Shown in pieces: positions 12,338-21,854 of a stretch of 43,976 nucleotides of DNA. Source of the stretch: a virus; IMG/VR virus record IMGVR_UViG_3300020578_000157, positions 1 through 43,976 of that record. The stretch is one strand, 5' to 3'. The notes under the pieces were generated by a model. That model was not told where the DNA came from and did not search any database. It worked only from the letters and a program-made list of their open reading frames with translations. The position numbers and the translations under genes are program-made. How positions within the stretch are numbered: position 1 is the first letter of the stretch; every line of letters begins with the position of its first letter.

Positions 12338-14986
12338 ATGATTAATTTTCTTCCAGATACCATAAAAACATTTTCTGAAAACTCCCAAAGAACTGTCGGT
12401 TCTTTAATAAGAGATATTAGGGTAGACAAATCTCAAGTGGCTGAGTTGGTTAAAAGTTTAAACAGTTTTTCTTCCGGTCCAACCCTATTGCCAACTTTGT
12501 CGATTTCCAGAGAGTTAATTAAATCAGAATTTTTTGTTGATGTTTTTAGGGATTTTGAACTAAGATTTTCTAGATTTTTTGACGCTTCTAATTCAATAAA
12601 TATAGTATTAAATTCAATGACCGAAATTATGTTATCTCAAATAGCTAAGGCGGAAAAAGTCTTAGCTTATTATGAAAACTATATTAACAACTATGAGTTT
12701 TTATCTGGAAAAGACGATTTATATAATTTTTCGTATGTTGAAAATTTTGATAGCAACTTAAAATCAAATGAATATGAAACCCAAAAAGTACCTCATGTAG
12801 ATCGAGGTGGTATTTTGTTTTCGGACAATGGGAATGGATTTGTAGATCCAGTGTCTTCAACTTTCAAAATAGGTTCTGGCATTAATTCAATAAATGTATT
12901 AGATAATATAAAGGAAATAAAATTAAACTCGAACTATAAACAGTATGTTTCTTCCGAGGGGGATCCTTTTTCTCTTTTTAATGAAAATGAATCTGATACC
13001 TGGAGTGTTTCGGTCAAATCGCCAGTCGTCATAACTTCTACAATTAATGATATTTCCAAATATATTGATTATGATTATTCATACATAGCTGGAGCAAAAA
13101 CTTTAATGGAGATTTCTTTTATCAAAGAAATAGAGATGGACTTTCTTAGAGTTTTTCCGGGAGAGAGTAACGGACTGCAGCTGCTTCAGGTGGCCGTAGA
13201 GGCATCGAGCACCGCAGAAAAAATCTATTCACTAAATTCAAATAATCCAATTTCTGGTTATCAGATTAAAAAAATACTTAATGCCCCGATATTGGTTAAT
13301 TCGACAGTAGATGTAAATATCCCATTAGACAAAGTAAAAAAAATTATATTGATTTTCAATCAAGGTACTTACACAAAATCAAACAACCCACCGTTAGTAG
13401 ACGAGCTTATTTCGAGGGCTCTGCTTAATTTTATTTCACAATCAAAAAAACAAAGAAGAAATAAATTCAGCGTTCTTCAAGATATTGTGATTGAATATTT
13501 TAGAAAAGAAATTTCCATAGATGAATTTAAAAGAAATGATTACTCATACTCGGAATATTACACCTGCAAATTCCCCATATACGATAAAAATCACCCGTGT
13601 TTCGCCGAAAACAAGTTTGATCAAGAAAACAGCAGCATATTGGGGATCGATGATGACGACAAGTTATTCGCGGTCAGTCCATTAACTGTCATGATAAACA
13701 ATATTGTTTCCCAAGCCCTGGGATCAAAAATAAATGTATTCAGGAATTCTCTTTTTAAAGAAACAAAGTCTGCATATACCGAAAACTTACTTAATCAAAT
13801 ACCCGGTGCGCCTTCGGTAATATCTCAAAACTTAAACGATTTAGGTTATAAATCTTTTGAAAACTCAACAGAGCAGACGATTGCTGGGACTTCGTTTAAT
13901 TCAACAAATTTATTTAACAATAATTTTAATTCTATTAATAATTACGAATATTCTTTTACAATAAAAAACATTGAAGTTGGGAGAGTAAATCCGGCAAATC
14001 AAGCAAATAAATCCTACTCTTTATCTAAAGCTTCCTATATAAGCTGCAAGATACCAGTTCCCGGCGATCTTTACGGTATCAAGGCAAAGGTTAATTTAGA
14101 TCAGAATTTAGATAAATATAACTCCGTTTCTTTTGATCTTAAAAAAACCAACTCCTACGAGCTTTCGGTTTCAATGCAGGATAATCCGGTCAGCGAAAAA
14201 GACTGGATACCACTAGCCCTTTACGACTCTAACGAGATCGAATCAGAAATGTTATTTATTGATCCCTCTACCGCCTCCTGCCAATTGCGATTTTATCCGC
14301 AGGATACCACGGTAAAAATTTTTGAGAACCAAAGGCTACTACCAAGCGATAAATTTACGGTCAATAAATTTGACAAGTCAATTATTTTTCCCGCATTCAA
14401 TAAGAATTCTGTATATATTGCCAGCTATAAACTTGACGATATTAATTATTCTCAACAGTATATTGATGTCTCGGTATTGTCAAGCGCTACCAAGTTATTA
14501 AATGCGGGAGAAGACGGTGTAGACGGAGAGTTTTTTGAAAAAACAGGATCAGAAAATAAGATAATTTTAAAAAACAATCCCTACATTAATCGCGCTTATT
14601 TGAACAATGCAATTTACAGTTTAACATACGGTACTATACCAGAAACGCAATATTCTGGATATAGTCCGGTAGTCGTAAGGTTCGCCGATGGATCGTATGC
14701 TATAAATTTAACAAACTATTTAGATGGCAGCTTTGAAAAAGCAGGCTTTTATAATACGGCTGAAACTTTATTCTTTCAAAATGATAAAAATATTATTTTT
14801 AACAAACCAATTAATAAATCTTTTAATGTAATATACAATTATATGAATAATTACTTTAGATTTAGATTAATAGTAAGAAACAATTTTTCCAACTATTTTT
14901 CTAGCGGATCCGTTGATAATGTTATCATTAAAATGAAAACTAAATCTCCAGATATTAGTGTTCAAAAATTACTTCAGTTAGGTTAA
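12338..14986 (+). CDS. Tail/baseplate structural protein, unrecognised (882 aa)
   Basis: Starts at the ATG at 12338, five bases after the previous stop; an earlier start at 12284 in the same frame overlaps the previous gene and is unlikely. The 882-residue product is rich in Asn, Ser, Lys and Ile, begins 'MINFLPDTIKTFSENSQ', has a helical N-terminal third and a beta-rich remainder, and has no signal peptide or membrane segment. It contains no in-frame CGG. Its place in an uninterrupted run of large tail genes supports a structural role, perhaps baseplate or tail-fibre attachment. I recognise no domain. Confidence 0.6.
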   Translation: MINFLPDTIKTFSENSQRTVGSLIRDIRVDKSQVAELVKSLNSFSSGPTLLPTLSISRELIKSEFFVDVFRDFELRFSRFFDASNSINIVLNSMTEIMLSQIAKAEKVLAYYENYINNYEFLSGKDDLYNFSYVENFDSNLKSNEYETQKVPHVDRGGILFSDNGNGFVDPVSSTFKIGSGINSINVLDNIKEIKLNSNYKQYVSSEGDPFSLFNENESDTWSVSVKSPVVITSTINDISKYIDYDYSYIAGAKTLMEISFIKEIEMDFLRVFPGESNGLQLLQVAVEASSTAEKIYSLNSNNPISGYQIKKILNAPILVNSTVDVNIPLDKVKKIILIFNQGTYTKSNNPPLVDELISRALLNFISQSKKQRRNKFSVLQDIVIEYFRKEISIDEFKRNDYSYSEYYTCKFPIYDKNHPCFAENKFDQENSSILGIDDDDKLFAVSPLTVMINNIVSQALGSKINVFRNSLFKETKSAYTENLLNQIPGAPSVISQNLNDLGYKSFENSTEQTIAGTSFNSTNLFNNNFNSINNYEYSFTIKNIEVGRVNPANQANKSYSLSKASYISCKIPVPGDLYGIKAKVNLDQNLDKYNSVSFDLKKTNSYELSVSMQDNPVSEKDWIPLALYDSNEIESEMLFIDPSTASCQLRFYPQDTTVKIFENQRLLPSDKFTVNKFDKSIIFPAFNKNSVYIASYKLDDINYSQQYIDVSVLSSATKLLNAGEDGVDGEFFEKTGSENKIILKNNPYINRAYLNNAIYSLTYGTIPETQYSGYSPVVVRFADGSYAINLTNYLDGSFEKAGFYNTAETLFFQNDKNIIFNKPINKSFNVIYNYMNNYFRFRLIVRNNFSNYFSSGSVDNVIIKMKTKSPDISVQKLLQLG

Positions 14987-14991
14987 ACTAT

Positions 14992-17131
14992 ATGGCTCAA
15001 TTGTCAACCAATACAATTTATTATGACCAAATTATAAAGAAAATTCAAATCTTTATAGCCAAGTATAAAAATAATAAAAACGCCTCGTACCCCGAAATAG
15101 CCCAAGAGTACAATACTCTGGTGCTGGAAATAAACAAATATGCAGGAGCTCAAATTTCAAAATACGAACCAGTTATAAAGGGCGAACCTCCGTCATCTAA
15201 AAAAATGAATAAATTTATTCAATCAATATCAGACGATCTAAATATTATAGCTAAACAATTAGATTATCAGTCGGGCATGTTTGTTTCGATCTTTAACATG
15301 TTCAACGCAGAGGTGGAAAAAGAAATAAAATTTACAAATAGAATTAAATCAAAAATAAATATTTTGGATACATACACCAACAGTCCTGGGGCAGATTTGT
15401 TTTATTTTGGCGATTCGTTTGAAAACTTGGATTTTATAGATTTAGCCGCTAGTAAAAAGCTGCCATTTATTGACCGGAGGGGCGGCTAAACTTCAGTTTT
15501 ATCAAGCTTCGTCTTGGAAGCCAAAATCAATTTCAATTATTGAAAGCGCGTCAAATGGTTTTTTGGGCAACAGTCATGCGGCCTATTTGCAAAAGGGTAA
15601 TGAATCCATGTATAGATACAGCTATCAAGACAATCCTTCCTCTGGTCTTTTGGCCAATGCGTTAGATGGCAGTCCTTTAACGTATTTTGAGTACGAAGCA
15701 ATCTCTATACCAGCATCGGAAATTTTATCTCGTGGAGCAAAAGAATATGAGTTCTTTTACTCGTATGAGGAAACTTCGGGAATCTCCAGAACAATCAAGT
15801 ATAAACCATGGTCAAATCACCCCGTTGAACAACCGCTTAAATTGGCGTTAAGCATGAAGTCCGATAGGCCGAGCAAGGCAAATACGCTTGAGATTGTTCC
15901 ATTCTGGGGAACCGACCAGGGGGCGGCGGCACAGATAAAAATAACAAAAGTTGTCGCAATTGACGATCAGTCAAAAGAGGTTAATTTGATCAATGAACCG
16001 ATCTATCTTGGCACGAGCATTACCCCAACAACGACAGAATCTGCAAGTAATTATTTTTACGACAGGGTCAAATTGACTTTTGCGGACGTAACAACTTCTG
16101 AAATAAGAATATACATGGAGCAGCGTGATTCTTTTTCTGTCAACGTAAAACATATGTATTGGAAGCCACTGCCTTCATCCGGAAGATTTTCTGCCCTAAA
16201 TACTCAAACCAGATTTGACCCCAGTGCTTTGTCGTCTTTGGGTTTCGGGGAAATCCAATATAATGTCGCTGAACTGGTTCCAGCTGTGACTAAGCCAAAC
16301 CAATATAAGGATCAGTCCGATTTGGCGGTTAAGAGCATTAACGTGACTTACAAGGATCAGGAAAAATCAGATTTTTATTTGATTTCTTTTCAAAGACAGT
16401 CTGGTTCATCTTTGGTGAAAAATTATTATACAAATTCTTTTACGGGTTTTGAAAGTTTGCAGCTTCAACAGGAGAAAGCCGCTTCCACAAATATAGATTT
16501 TGCCTGGAAAGCCGAAAGCAAAGAGGCGGCGGATAGAATCAAGAATTTTATTCAAGAAAAAATTACGGAAGGACAGTGGTCTCAATCTAATTTTCAAAAT
16601 ATAAACGTTGAAACAACAAAACATACTTTTAATCCCAAAACATATACGGGATTAATTAATCTTAAAAGGGAGTATGAGATTTACCCGGCAAAAAGATGGG
16701 CGATTGGTCTGAGGTCAATTGATGTTGGCTATCAGACCTACGAATCGTCCGCTTCTTTTGTTTCTTCGACTTATGAATTCCCCCATAATATAAAAAATCT
16801 TACCATATCTGTCGATTCAGAATTAACCCAACCTATCATTAATCAGAATGAAATACTTACTAAGTTTTATATTTCTTTAGATGAGGCAAAAAATTGGATT
16901 AGAATTTCCCCTATAGAAAATCCTTTTAGCGCAATACCAGAAGTATTGTCCTTCAATGAATTCGTACAGGCGGGAAAAAAGTTAAAGGGAGTTGGTTATT
17001 ATAACCAACCAGAAATTCCTTCTGAAACAAAGAAGGTGAAGGTAAAAATAGAAATGTTTAAATCAAAATATGGAAATATAAGTCCAGTAATATATTCATA
17101 TAAATTAGTGGGAAGAGTAGAGCAGACATGA
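14992..17131 (+). CDS. Tail structural protein (712 aa) with one CGG +1 site
   Basis: The first frame (14992-15489) is 165 codons and ends in 'PFIDRRGG'; the second starts only with a TTG at 15470. An in-frame CGG at 15475 joins them: 'FIDGGAAKLQFYQASS', with Gly 162. The N-terminal 140 residues are helical and resemble in style the starts of the later genes at 17128 and 19325; the rest is beta-rich with carbohydrate-binding-like discoidin/jellyroll appearance, not assigned. It ends ATGA-overlapping the next gene, which suggests translational coupling. Structural role inferred from the cluster. Confidence 0.68.
15475..15478 (+). other. CGGA +1 recoding site 6 (712-aa tail protein, residue 162)
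   Basis: In frame GAC CGG AGG GGC GGC TAA. Skipping the C gives GAC-GGA-GGG-GCG-GCT and opens the 553-codon frame, which has no ATG start. Confidence 0.86.
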
Positions 17132-19320
17132 GTATATCAAACATACAAAAAGAAAAGTTTTTAGATGTAATTTACAGAAATTTATATTCTTCTGGATATA
17201 TTCCAAAAGAATCAGAAGTTTTGGATTTTTTTTCTAAGTATTTTTCCACATATCAACTTGGTCAACCCCTGCCCATAGGCGCAGAAATATTCAGGCAGCT
17301 TTCCGCAAGCAACGTCGATATCTATAATCAAAAAATGCTCTTTACCCTATTTAATGTAGAGGTATTGTACGACGCAATCCACGAAAATGCGGAAGAGATT
17401 ATGAGAATAACAACCGCTTTGAATAAGAGGCTTCAAAATCTCAGGGCAAAAAGGATAGAATTGGACAATCGATTAGACGACCTGCTGTTTGTGAACCAAA
17501 ATACGGACGCTATGTTTGCTTCCTACACCGAGGGTTTTGCAACTACAAAGGGAACAGATCTTAATTTTACAACAGCTTACGTTGACATTACTAACGGTAT
17601 GGTGAGCCTTCCGACGCTTAGTTCCGCGGTTTTCGATTTGATATCCACCAAAAGCCTTGTGTCAAATGGTGTTGGGTATTCTTTGTCGTTCAATAAAAAC
17701 GTAATAGAATCCAATAAATCAGTTTCTGATGAATCATTTTTTCCTTCGGTATTTGACGGTTTGGAAAACACGGAATGGGCAAAAAGCTTTTTTTTCGATG
17801 CTATTGGGCAGGTGACATTTTCCCTAAATATGCCGATCAACAACAACGTCATACTATCAAACATTTCCGGTAAAATAAATACCATTTCTCCAGTTGATAT
17901 TTACTGCAGGGTAAACTATGCGGATACAACAAAAACTAACAATATTTTTACCAAAAAAGCATCGAAAGATTACGACAGATTCTCGTTTAACTTTGAAGCC
18001 GCAAGTGTTTCATCTATAGATTTAATCTTAACAAAATCACAACCCGACTATATAGAGCAAAACAAAAAAGACAAATATGCCTACAGATTTTCGTTTAGGG
18101 ATATAGCTATATCTGGCAAGTATTATGAGCGTTCTGCGACATATGTTAGTCAGCCAATCTCCCTAAAAGCACAAGATAACAAAAATCTTGCCATAGACGC
18201 CGTGTCGTTATCTGTTAGAGAGTTTGGTCAAGAAAACGGAAGTATTTCCTATTTTGTTTGTGAAGATAATCCCGCTGCTGAACTTATTTCTGAGTTTAAT
18301 TGGACTCCAATTTCTACGAAAAATAATTCTCTCGCCTCTTATCCGAGCGTTGTTTCCTTTAAGGGCACAACAATGAAGTCAAAAAAAATAGTTGATATCA
18401 TCCAAAATGCAGAAACAGAAATACAAAAAATACCCCTTGCCGCAAAACCCGACGTGCCAAACATCAACAATCAAAACCCTACAATAGATCTGTATCCAAA
18501 TCAGCTGATTTATAGAATAGCTCCGATGAACGTAGGCGACGATCCATATGATTCCTACATACTTGCCGGTACGGGATCGGTAAAGGGGTACTACATAAAT
18601 TATTCTAATAGAATCTTTAATCAAACAGATGCGTTAAGCACCTGGGATTCTATTATCAATGGCAGATCAAGCATAAAGCAGCTATACACGATTCCGCCAT
18701 ACGAAGCCGTAAAAAATCCAACCCTTTTTGTAGGCCCAAATCTTTCTAAAATCAACGTTCTACTGGAGACAAACGTACTCTGCTCCTCGGAAAAAACTGT
18801 TAGACATAATTTTGTTAAAAACGACGATGTTTCAAAGAAATGGAATGTCGCCGTTTATGTCAATGGTAAACCGACATATATCACATCAAACCAATCTTCT
18901 GAGGTTATAGAGTGGAACTTTAAGCAGGGCACCAACACGGTCAAGATCTTAATAGATATAGAAGAGAGCGCCAACGGATCGATAACGCTAATGGAGGGAA
19001 AGACATTGGCCAACTACGGTTTGGTATACCTGGATTACTATAGCTATGTAGATCCCCTGGAATTCAAAAAAAATAGATCCGTGTACGACTACGTATTTAC
19101 TATAGAAAACTTTTTTGGAAACAAGGAAATTTTTAGCAGGACTGATATAAGGTCAAATTCCAGAATATTTTATCATACGAATAATCCAAACAGCGTTAAT
19201 GCAATTAGGTTAAGGGCAGACATGGCAAGATCGCAAAATCCCATTGGCTCGCCAAGTATTAGTTCATTTACTTTAAAGTTTAAAAATAATCAAGAATTAG
19301 AAGATCAGGAGCTACAATAA
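17128..19320 (+). CDS. Tail structural protein, unrecognised (730 aa)
   Basis: The ATG overlaps the previous TGA (ATGA). The first 120 residues are helical and probably coiled ('ITTALNKRLQNLRAKRIE' near residue 100); the rest is beta-rich, with a late segment 'VAVYVNGKPTYI' and 'QGTNTVKILIDIEE' that looks like a jellyroll or lectin-like sheet. No in-frame CGG and no [AS]TP tripeptides. The helical-start/beta-body plan is shared with the 712-aa protein before it, so they may be distant paralogues in a tail-tip or fibre assembly. Function is inferred from position only. Confidence 0.6.
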   Translation: MSISNIQKEKFLDVIYRNLYSSGYIPKESEVLDFFSKYFSTYQLGQPLPIGAEIFRQLSASNVDIYNQKMLFTLFNVEVLYDAIHENAEEIMRITTALNKRLQNLRAKRIELDNRLDDLLFVNQNTDAMFASYTEGFATTKGTDLNFTTAYVDITNGMVSLPTLSSAVFDLISTKSLVSNGVGYSLSFNKNVIESNKSVSDESFFPSVFDGLENTEWAKSFFFDAIGQVTFSLNMPINNNVILSNISGKINTISPVDIYCRVNYADTTKTNNIFTKKASKDYDRFSFNFEAASVSSIDLILTKSQPDYIEQNKKDKYAYRFSFRDIAISGKYYERSATYVSQPISLKAQDNKNLAIDAVSLSVREFGQENGSISYFVCEDNPAAELISEFNWTPISTKNNSLASYPSVVSFKGTTMKSKKIVDIIQNAETEIQKIPLAAKPDVPNINNQNPTIDLYPNQLIYRIAPMNVGDDPYDSYILAGTGSVKGYYINYSNRIFNQTDALSTWDSIINGRSSIKQLYTIPPYEAVKNPTLFVGPNLSKINVLLETNVLCSSEKTVRHNFVKNDDVSKKWNVAVYVNGKPTYITSNQSSEVIEWNFKQGTNTVKILIDIEESANGSITLMEGKTLANYGLVYLDYYSYVDPLEFKKNRSVYDYVFTIENFFGNKEIFSRTDIRSNSRIFYHTNNPNSVNAIRLRADMARSQNPIGSPSISSFTLKFKNNQELEDQELQ

Positions 19321-19324
19321 AATT

Positions 19325-19765
19325 ATGCCAATAACCTATCAAGATCCAAAAAGTAAAAAAATAATAAGACAACCCCTGCTGAAAAGGATTCGCTCCTTCT
19401 ATAGAAGCGCACGTAAAAGTGGTCAAGAGAATCTTTTTTATCAAAAAATATACATGGATATGAGTAGAATATATGTAGAGCTAGAGTTAATAAATACTAA
19501 AATATTTAACAGGGTAAAATCTATAATTGGAGTCGAAACATCCAGTATGCACGCACAAAACACGCTGCCCGATTCTGAATATTTTGGAGCAAAATACTAT
19601 GATTTAAGTCAAGATTCTGTTGTCTTTTTTCACGCCGGAACCAATCCAAGTCCTTCTTCATCGGCAAATGATCAAAAGACTCAACTGTATACTACTAATT
19701 CTATTGCCGCAAAATTGTCAAATTTAAATTTTAAAATTAACCAACTAGAAAGACGAGAAAAGTGA
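19325..19765 (+). CDS. Small tail-cluster protein, helical, unrecognised (146 aa)
   Basis: ATG four bases after the previous stop. The N-terminus is strongly basic ('KSKKIIRQPLLKRIRSFY'), then helical; the C-terminus ends in a likely short coil ('LSNLNFKINQLERREK'). It sits between two beta-rich tail proteins and is probably a small linker or chaperone of that assembly, but nothing in the sequence proves it. Confidence 0.55.
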   Translation: MPITYQDPKSKKIIRQPLLKRIRSFYRSARKSGQENLFYQKIYMDMSRIYVELELINTKIFNRVKSIIGVETSSMHAQNTLPDSEYFGAKYYDLSQDSVVFFHAGTNPSPSSSANDQKTQLYTTNSIAAKLSNLNFKINQLERREK

Positions 19766-19766
19766 T

Positions 19767-21035
19767 ATGTCAGATATTTTAAATTCAGAGAATAGAACTG
19801 TTCAGTACAATGGTCCCGTTAACAGCGCCGATTTTAACCTTCGAGCAGAACAGAACTACAGGGATTTGGTGCATTTATATAATCGATCAGGCATCTTAGA
19901 TCAAAAACTCTCAGAAGCTTTCGAGAGGGTTTTGAAAGATCATCATTTTTTGTCGATGGCTGTTTTAGACCTTGAAGACAGAGTAAAGGCTTTGGAGTAC
20001 AATTCGGAATCTGAATACAAAAAAATGTCCATCTACACATATTCCCAGATAGACGTTGCCTCCTTTGTGGGCGATCCCACTTTTGCGGTAAGCAGCACTG
20101 ATGCGCTTAGTTTTGATTACGTATACAATATAATCACACTGCCCAAATTGCAAAGTTCATCACAATCAAAACTAAAGTTTTTTGATTCATCTGGGGCTCA
20201 GGTTATCCCGGATTTTTTGGAGACAAAAGTAGATAACGCCTTCGTCGGTGTTGATACCGCCGGTTCTTTGATAGATACAACGCCAATATATTATTCGTTT
20301 TTAGAATCCTCAGATAAGTTTTGGAAGAGAAACGTGATTGTAGACACCCCGTCGGCGGCCGGTGCGCAAATATATTTGTATGTCAAAATACCTTCTTCTT
20401 TTTCTGGTTCGGCTGCAAGTAATTTTCTTTCGCTAATTCCCTACCCCATATTCGGTGTAGACATTGTTTCGATAGAGTATAGCGCAGACCCCAATCCAAA
20501 CCTAGACATTAACGATAAGTGGACTCCGTTAAATTTTAACAGGTTATACAACAATCAGCCAGAGGCAACAGGCAAGGTTCCGCCGGGAGGATGGTCTACG
20601 GTTGGCGGTGACATCGTGCTCAATGCCGGTCCTGTCGGATTTTACTTTCCATCGATTGAAATAAACGCACTTAGGATTGCCTTAAGGCAAAGAAATTATA
20701 CGACAGAACACGGAAAGTGTGTTTACACCTACGGGTTATCAGATATGGACCTTAGGTCTCAAAAATGTCTTGATAGTGGGAAAACAATAATTAAGTTTAC
20801 CGCCCCGAATAATGACACAATACTGAATGTGGAAGAGGTAATACCCAAAATTTATAACGTTCCAGAAGAATTAATTTCTACGGCCTTTAACTATAGGGTT
20901 ATCTACAAACAGGGATCTTCGTACACCCTAGATCCAGTTCCTGGTTCGACTTCGGTTTGGATTGAGGTGACCTTAAACAAGCTTGGTGATGGAACCGCTC
21001 CAGTTTTGTCTGATTTAATTGTAAATTATACTTAA
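19767..21035 (+). CDS. Tail structural protein, unrecognised (422 aa)
   Basis: Begins one base after the previous stop (TGATATG). Residues about 20-85 are helical ('LDQKLSEAFERVLKDHHF' near residue 50), then a beta-rich body with lectin/jellyroll-like strands such as 'DINDKWTPLNF' and 'INALRIALRQRN'. This is the third gene in the cluster with a helical start and a beta body. It is the last gene of the first operon-like run: the next gene follows a 67-base gap with a possible promoter. A receptor- or fibre-associated role is plausible but not shown. Confidence 0.58.
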   Translation: MSDILNSENRTVQYNGPVNSADFNLRAEQNYRDLVHLYNRSGILDQKLSEAFERVLKDHHFLSMAVLDLEDRVKALEYNSESEYKKMSIYTYSQIDVASFVGDPTFAVSSTDALSFDYVYNIITLPKLQSSSQSKLKFFDSSGAQVIPDFLETKVDNAFVGVDTAGSLIDTTPIYYSFLESSDKFWKRNVIVDTPSAAGAQIYLYVKIPSSFSGSAASNFLSLIPYPIFGVDIVSIEYSADPNPNLDINDKWTPLNFNRLYNNQPEATGKVPPGGWSTVGGDIVLNAGPVGFYFPSIEINALRIALRQRNYTTEHGKCVYTYGLSDMDLRSQKCLDSGKTIIKFTAPNNDTILNVEEVIPKIYNVPEELISTAFNYRVIYKQGSSYTLDPVPGSTSVWIEVTLNKLGDGTAPVLSDLIVNYT

Positions 21036-21065
21036 TTTTAAAAGTGTAAAAAGCTTATTTCTTTT

Positions 21066-21075
21066 TACTATATAA
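21066..21075 (+). promoter_or_regulatory. Possible promoter core TACTATATAA
   Basis: The decamer TACTATATAA lies 28 bases before the ATG at 21103, in one of the few intergenic gaps. The same decamer occurs at 43796-43805 in front of another gene, where it has a fair -35 match. Here the -35 region is poor. It could be an ordinary -10 or a site for the phage's own sigma-like factor. Confidence 0.35.
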
Positions 21076-21102
21076 GTAAATTAACCTAAGGAGATAACAC
21101 GT

Positions 21103-21690
21103 ATGGCTACATTTTATGTTGGTCCAAGACCCGTTTTAAAGGGTAGGTCTTCCTCTGGAATGGTCAACCCATATAAGGGTACAGCAGGAAAGTATTCTTT
21201 TTACCCCCTATTTGCAGACAGCCATGTCCTAGATGGGGCACCAGATAATAACTATGTTCCCGGAACTGGCAGACACCCGGGCAACGTTCTTTTGTCTCAG
21301 GTATTTAATGGCACTAGCCTTTATGTTCATCCGCTATCTGGCACGCTTAAGAACGGAGTTGGATACGATGGAGCCCGCTTTAAGCCCCACACTTACAGGG
21401 GGGTGCTCGGAGTTTTTACATCCGGATATGGTCACGCCGATAGGCAAACGGACTATAGCCTTTACAGCAACTACGTATTTGATGGCGTAACTGCAGGAAA
21501 TGCTTTCCCATCCGGATACGGTCACGCAAATCGCACTACAGACTATAGTTTGTACGACAACTACACCCCAGATGGCGTACCCAGCTCGACAATATTTACA
21601 TCTGGATATGGTCAAGCTAATACATCGTCAGAATATGGTAGAAACAAAGTTGGAGAACACAAAGGAGTTCCTTCTTCGAAAGCTCTGTAA
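21103..21690 (+). CDS. Repeat protein with 30-residue Gly/Tyr-rich units (195 aa)
   Basis: Strong ribosome site ('aaggagataac') before ATG. From about residue 106 the protein holds two full and one partial copies of a 30-residue unit starting 'SGYGHA' and containing 'TDYSLY.NY..DGV'; copies lie 90 bases apart at about 21421, 21511 and 21601. The first third is Gly/Pro/Tyr-rich and looser. The copies differ by many synonymous changes, so the repeat is kept at the protein level. It stands alone between a probable promoter and a terminator at the end of the tail cluster. It could be a decoration, fibre or adhesin-like protein; I recognise no family. Confidence 0.7.
   Translation: MATFYVGPRPVLKGRSSSGMVNPYKGTAGKYSFYPLFADSHVLDGAPDNNYVPGTGRHPGNVLLSQVFNGTSLYVHPLSGTLKNGVGYDGARFKPHTYRGVLGVFTSGYGHADRQTDYSLYSNYVFDGVTAGNAFPSGYGHANRTTDYSLYDNYTPDGVPSSTIFTSGYGQANTSSEYGRNKVGEHKGVPSSKAL
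21421..21650 (+). repeat. 90-bp coding tandem repeat, about 2.5 units
   Basis: Units begin at about 21421, 21511 and 21601 with tccggatatggtca-like sequence. The unit is in frame (30 codons) within the repeat protein gene. Confidence 0.75.
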
Positions 21691-21725
21691 TTTGACCCAA
21701 AAATCATACATATAACAGTTCCCGC

Positions 21726-21734
21726 TGGTATAAT
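21726..21734 (+). promoter_or_regulatory. Extended -10 promoter TGGTATAAT
   Basis: TGG directly followed by a perfect TATAAT is an extended -10 element; the -35 region is weak, as expected for this class. It lies in a gap and points toward the terminator about 30 bases downstream, so it would make a very short RNA or a leader for the 21855 gene. Confidence 0.5.
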
Positions 21735-21740
21735 ACTGGT

Positions 21741-21796
21741 GAGGAAATAGATACAAAAGTATTTGTCCCGCCTCTTAAAGGCGGGACTGTTATTTT
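21741..21796 (+). ncRNA. Possible ~55-nt small RNA or attenuated leader
   Basis: Between the extended -10 and the terminator's T-tract there is room for about 55 nt. It holds a small hairpin (ATAC-AAAA-GTAT, 21751-21762) and then the GC-rich terminator stem. No ORF of note. It may be a stable small RNA, or simply the terminator of the upstream gene with a chance promoter. Confidence 0.28.
21765..21796 (+). terminator. Intrinsic terminator after the repeat protein gene
   Basis: Eight-base perfect stem GTCCCGCC / GGCGGGAC with a 7-base loop, followed by TGTTATTTT. It separates the structural block from the metabolic block. Confidence 0.85.
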
Positions 21797-21854
21797 AAGG
21801 CTAGATATATATAGGTTTATTCAATTTTCAGTAGATTTAATAAGGATTATGTAG

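Noticed and set aside
14992-17131. Tail-chaperone style slippage (as in lambda G/GT)
   Set aside because: That uses one slippery site in one gene pair with -1 shift. Here there are 13 +1 sites in eight unrelated genes and no slippery sequence.
21334-21615. Minus-strand and other long alternative frames over coding DNA
   Set aside because: They mirror repeats or codon bias of the + strand gene and have no ribosome site or promoter of their own.
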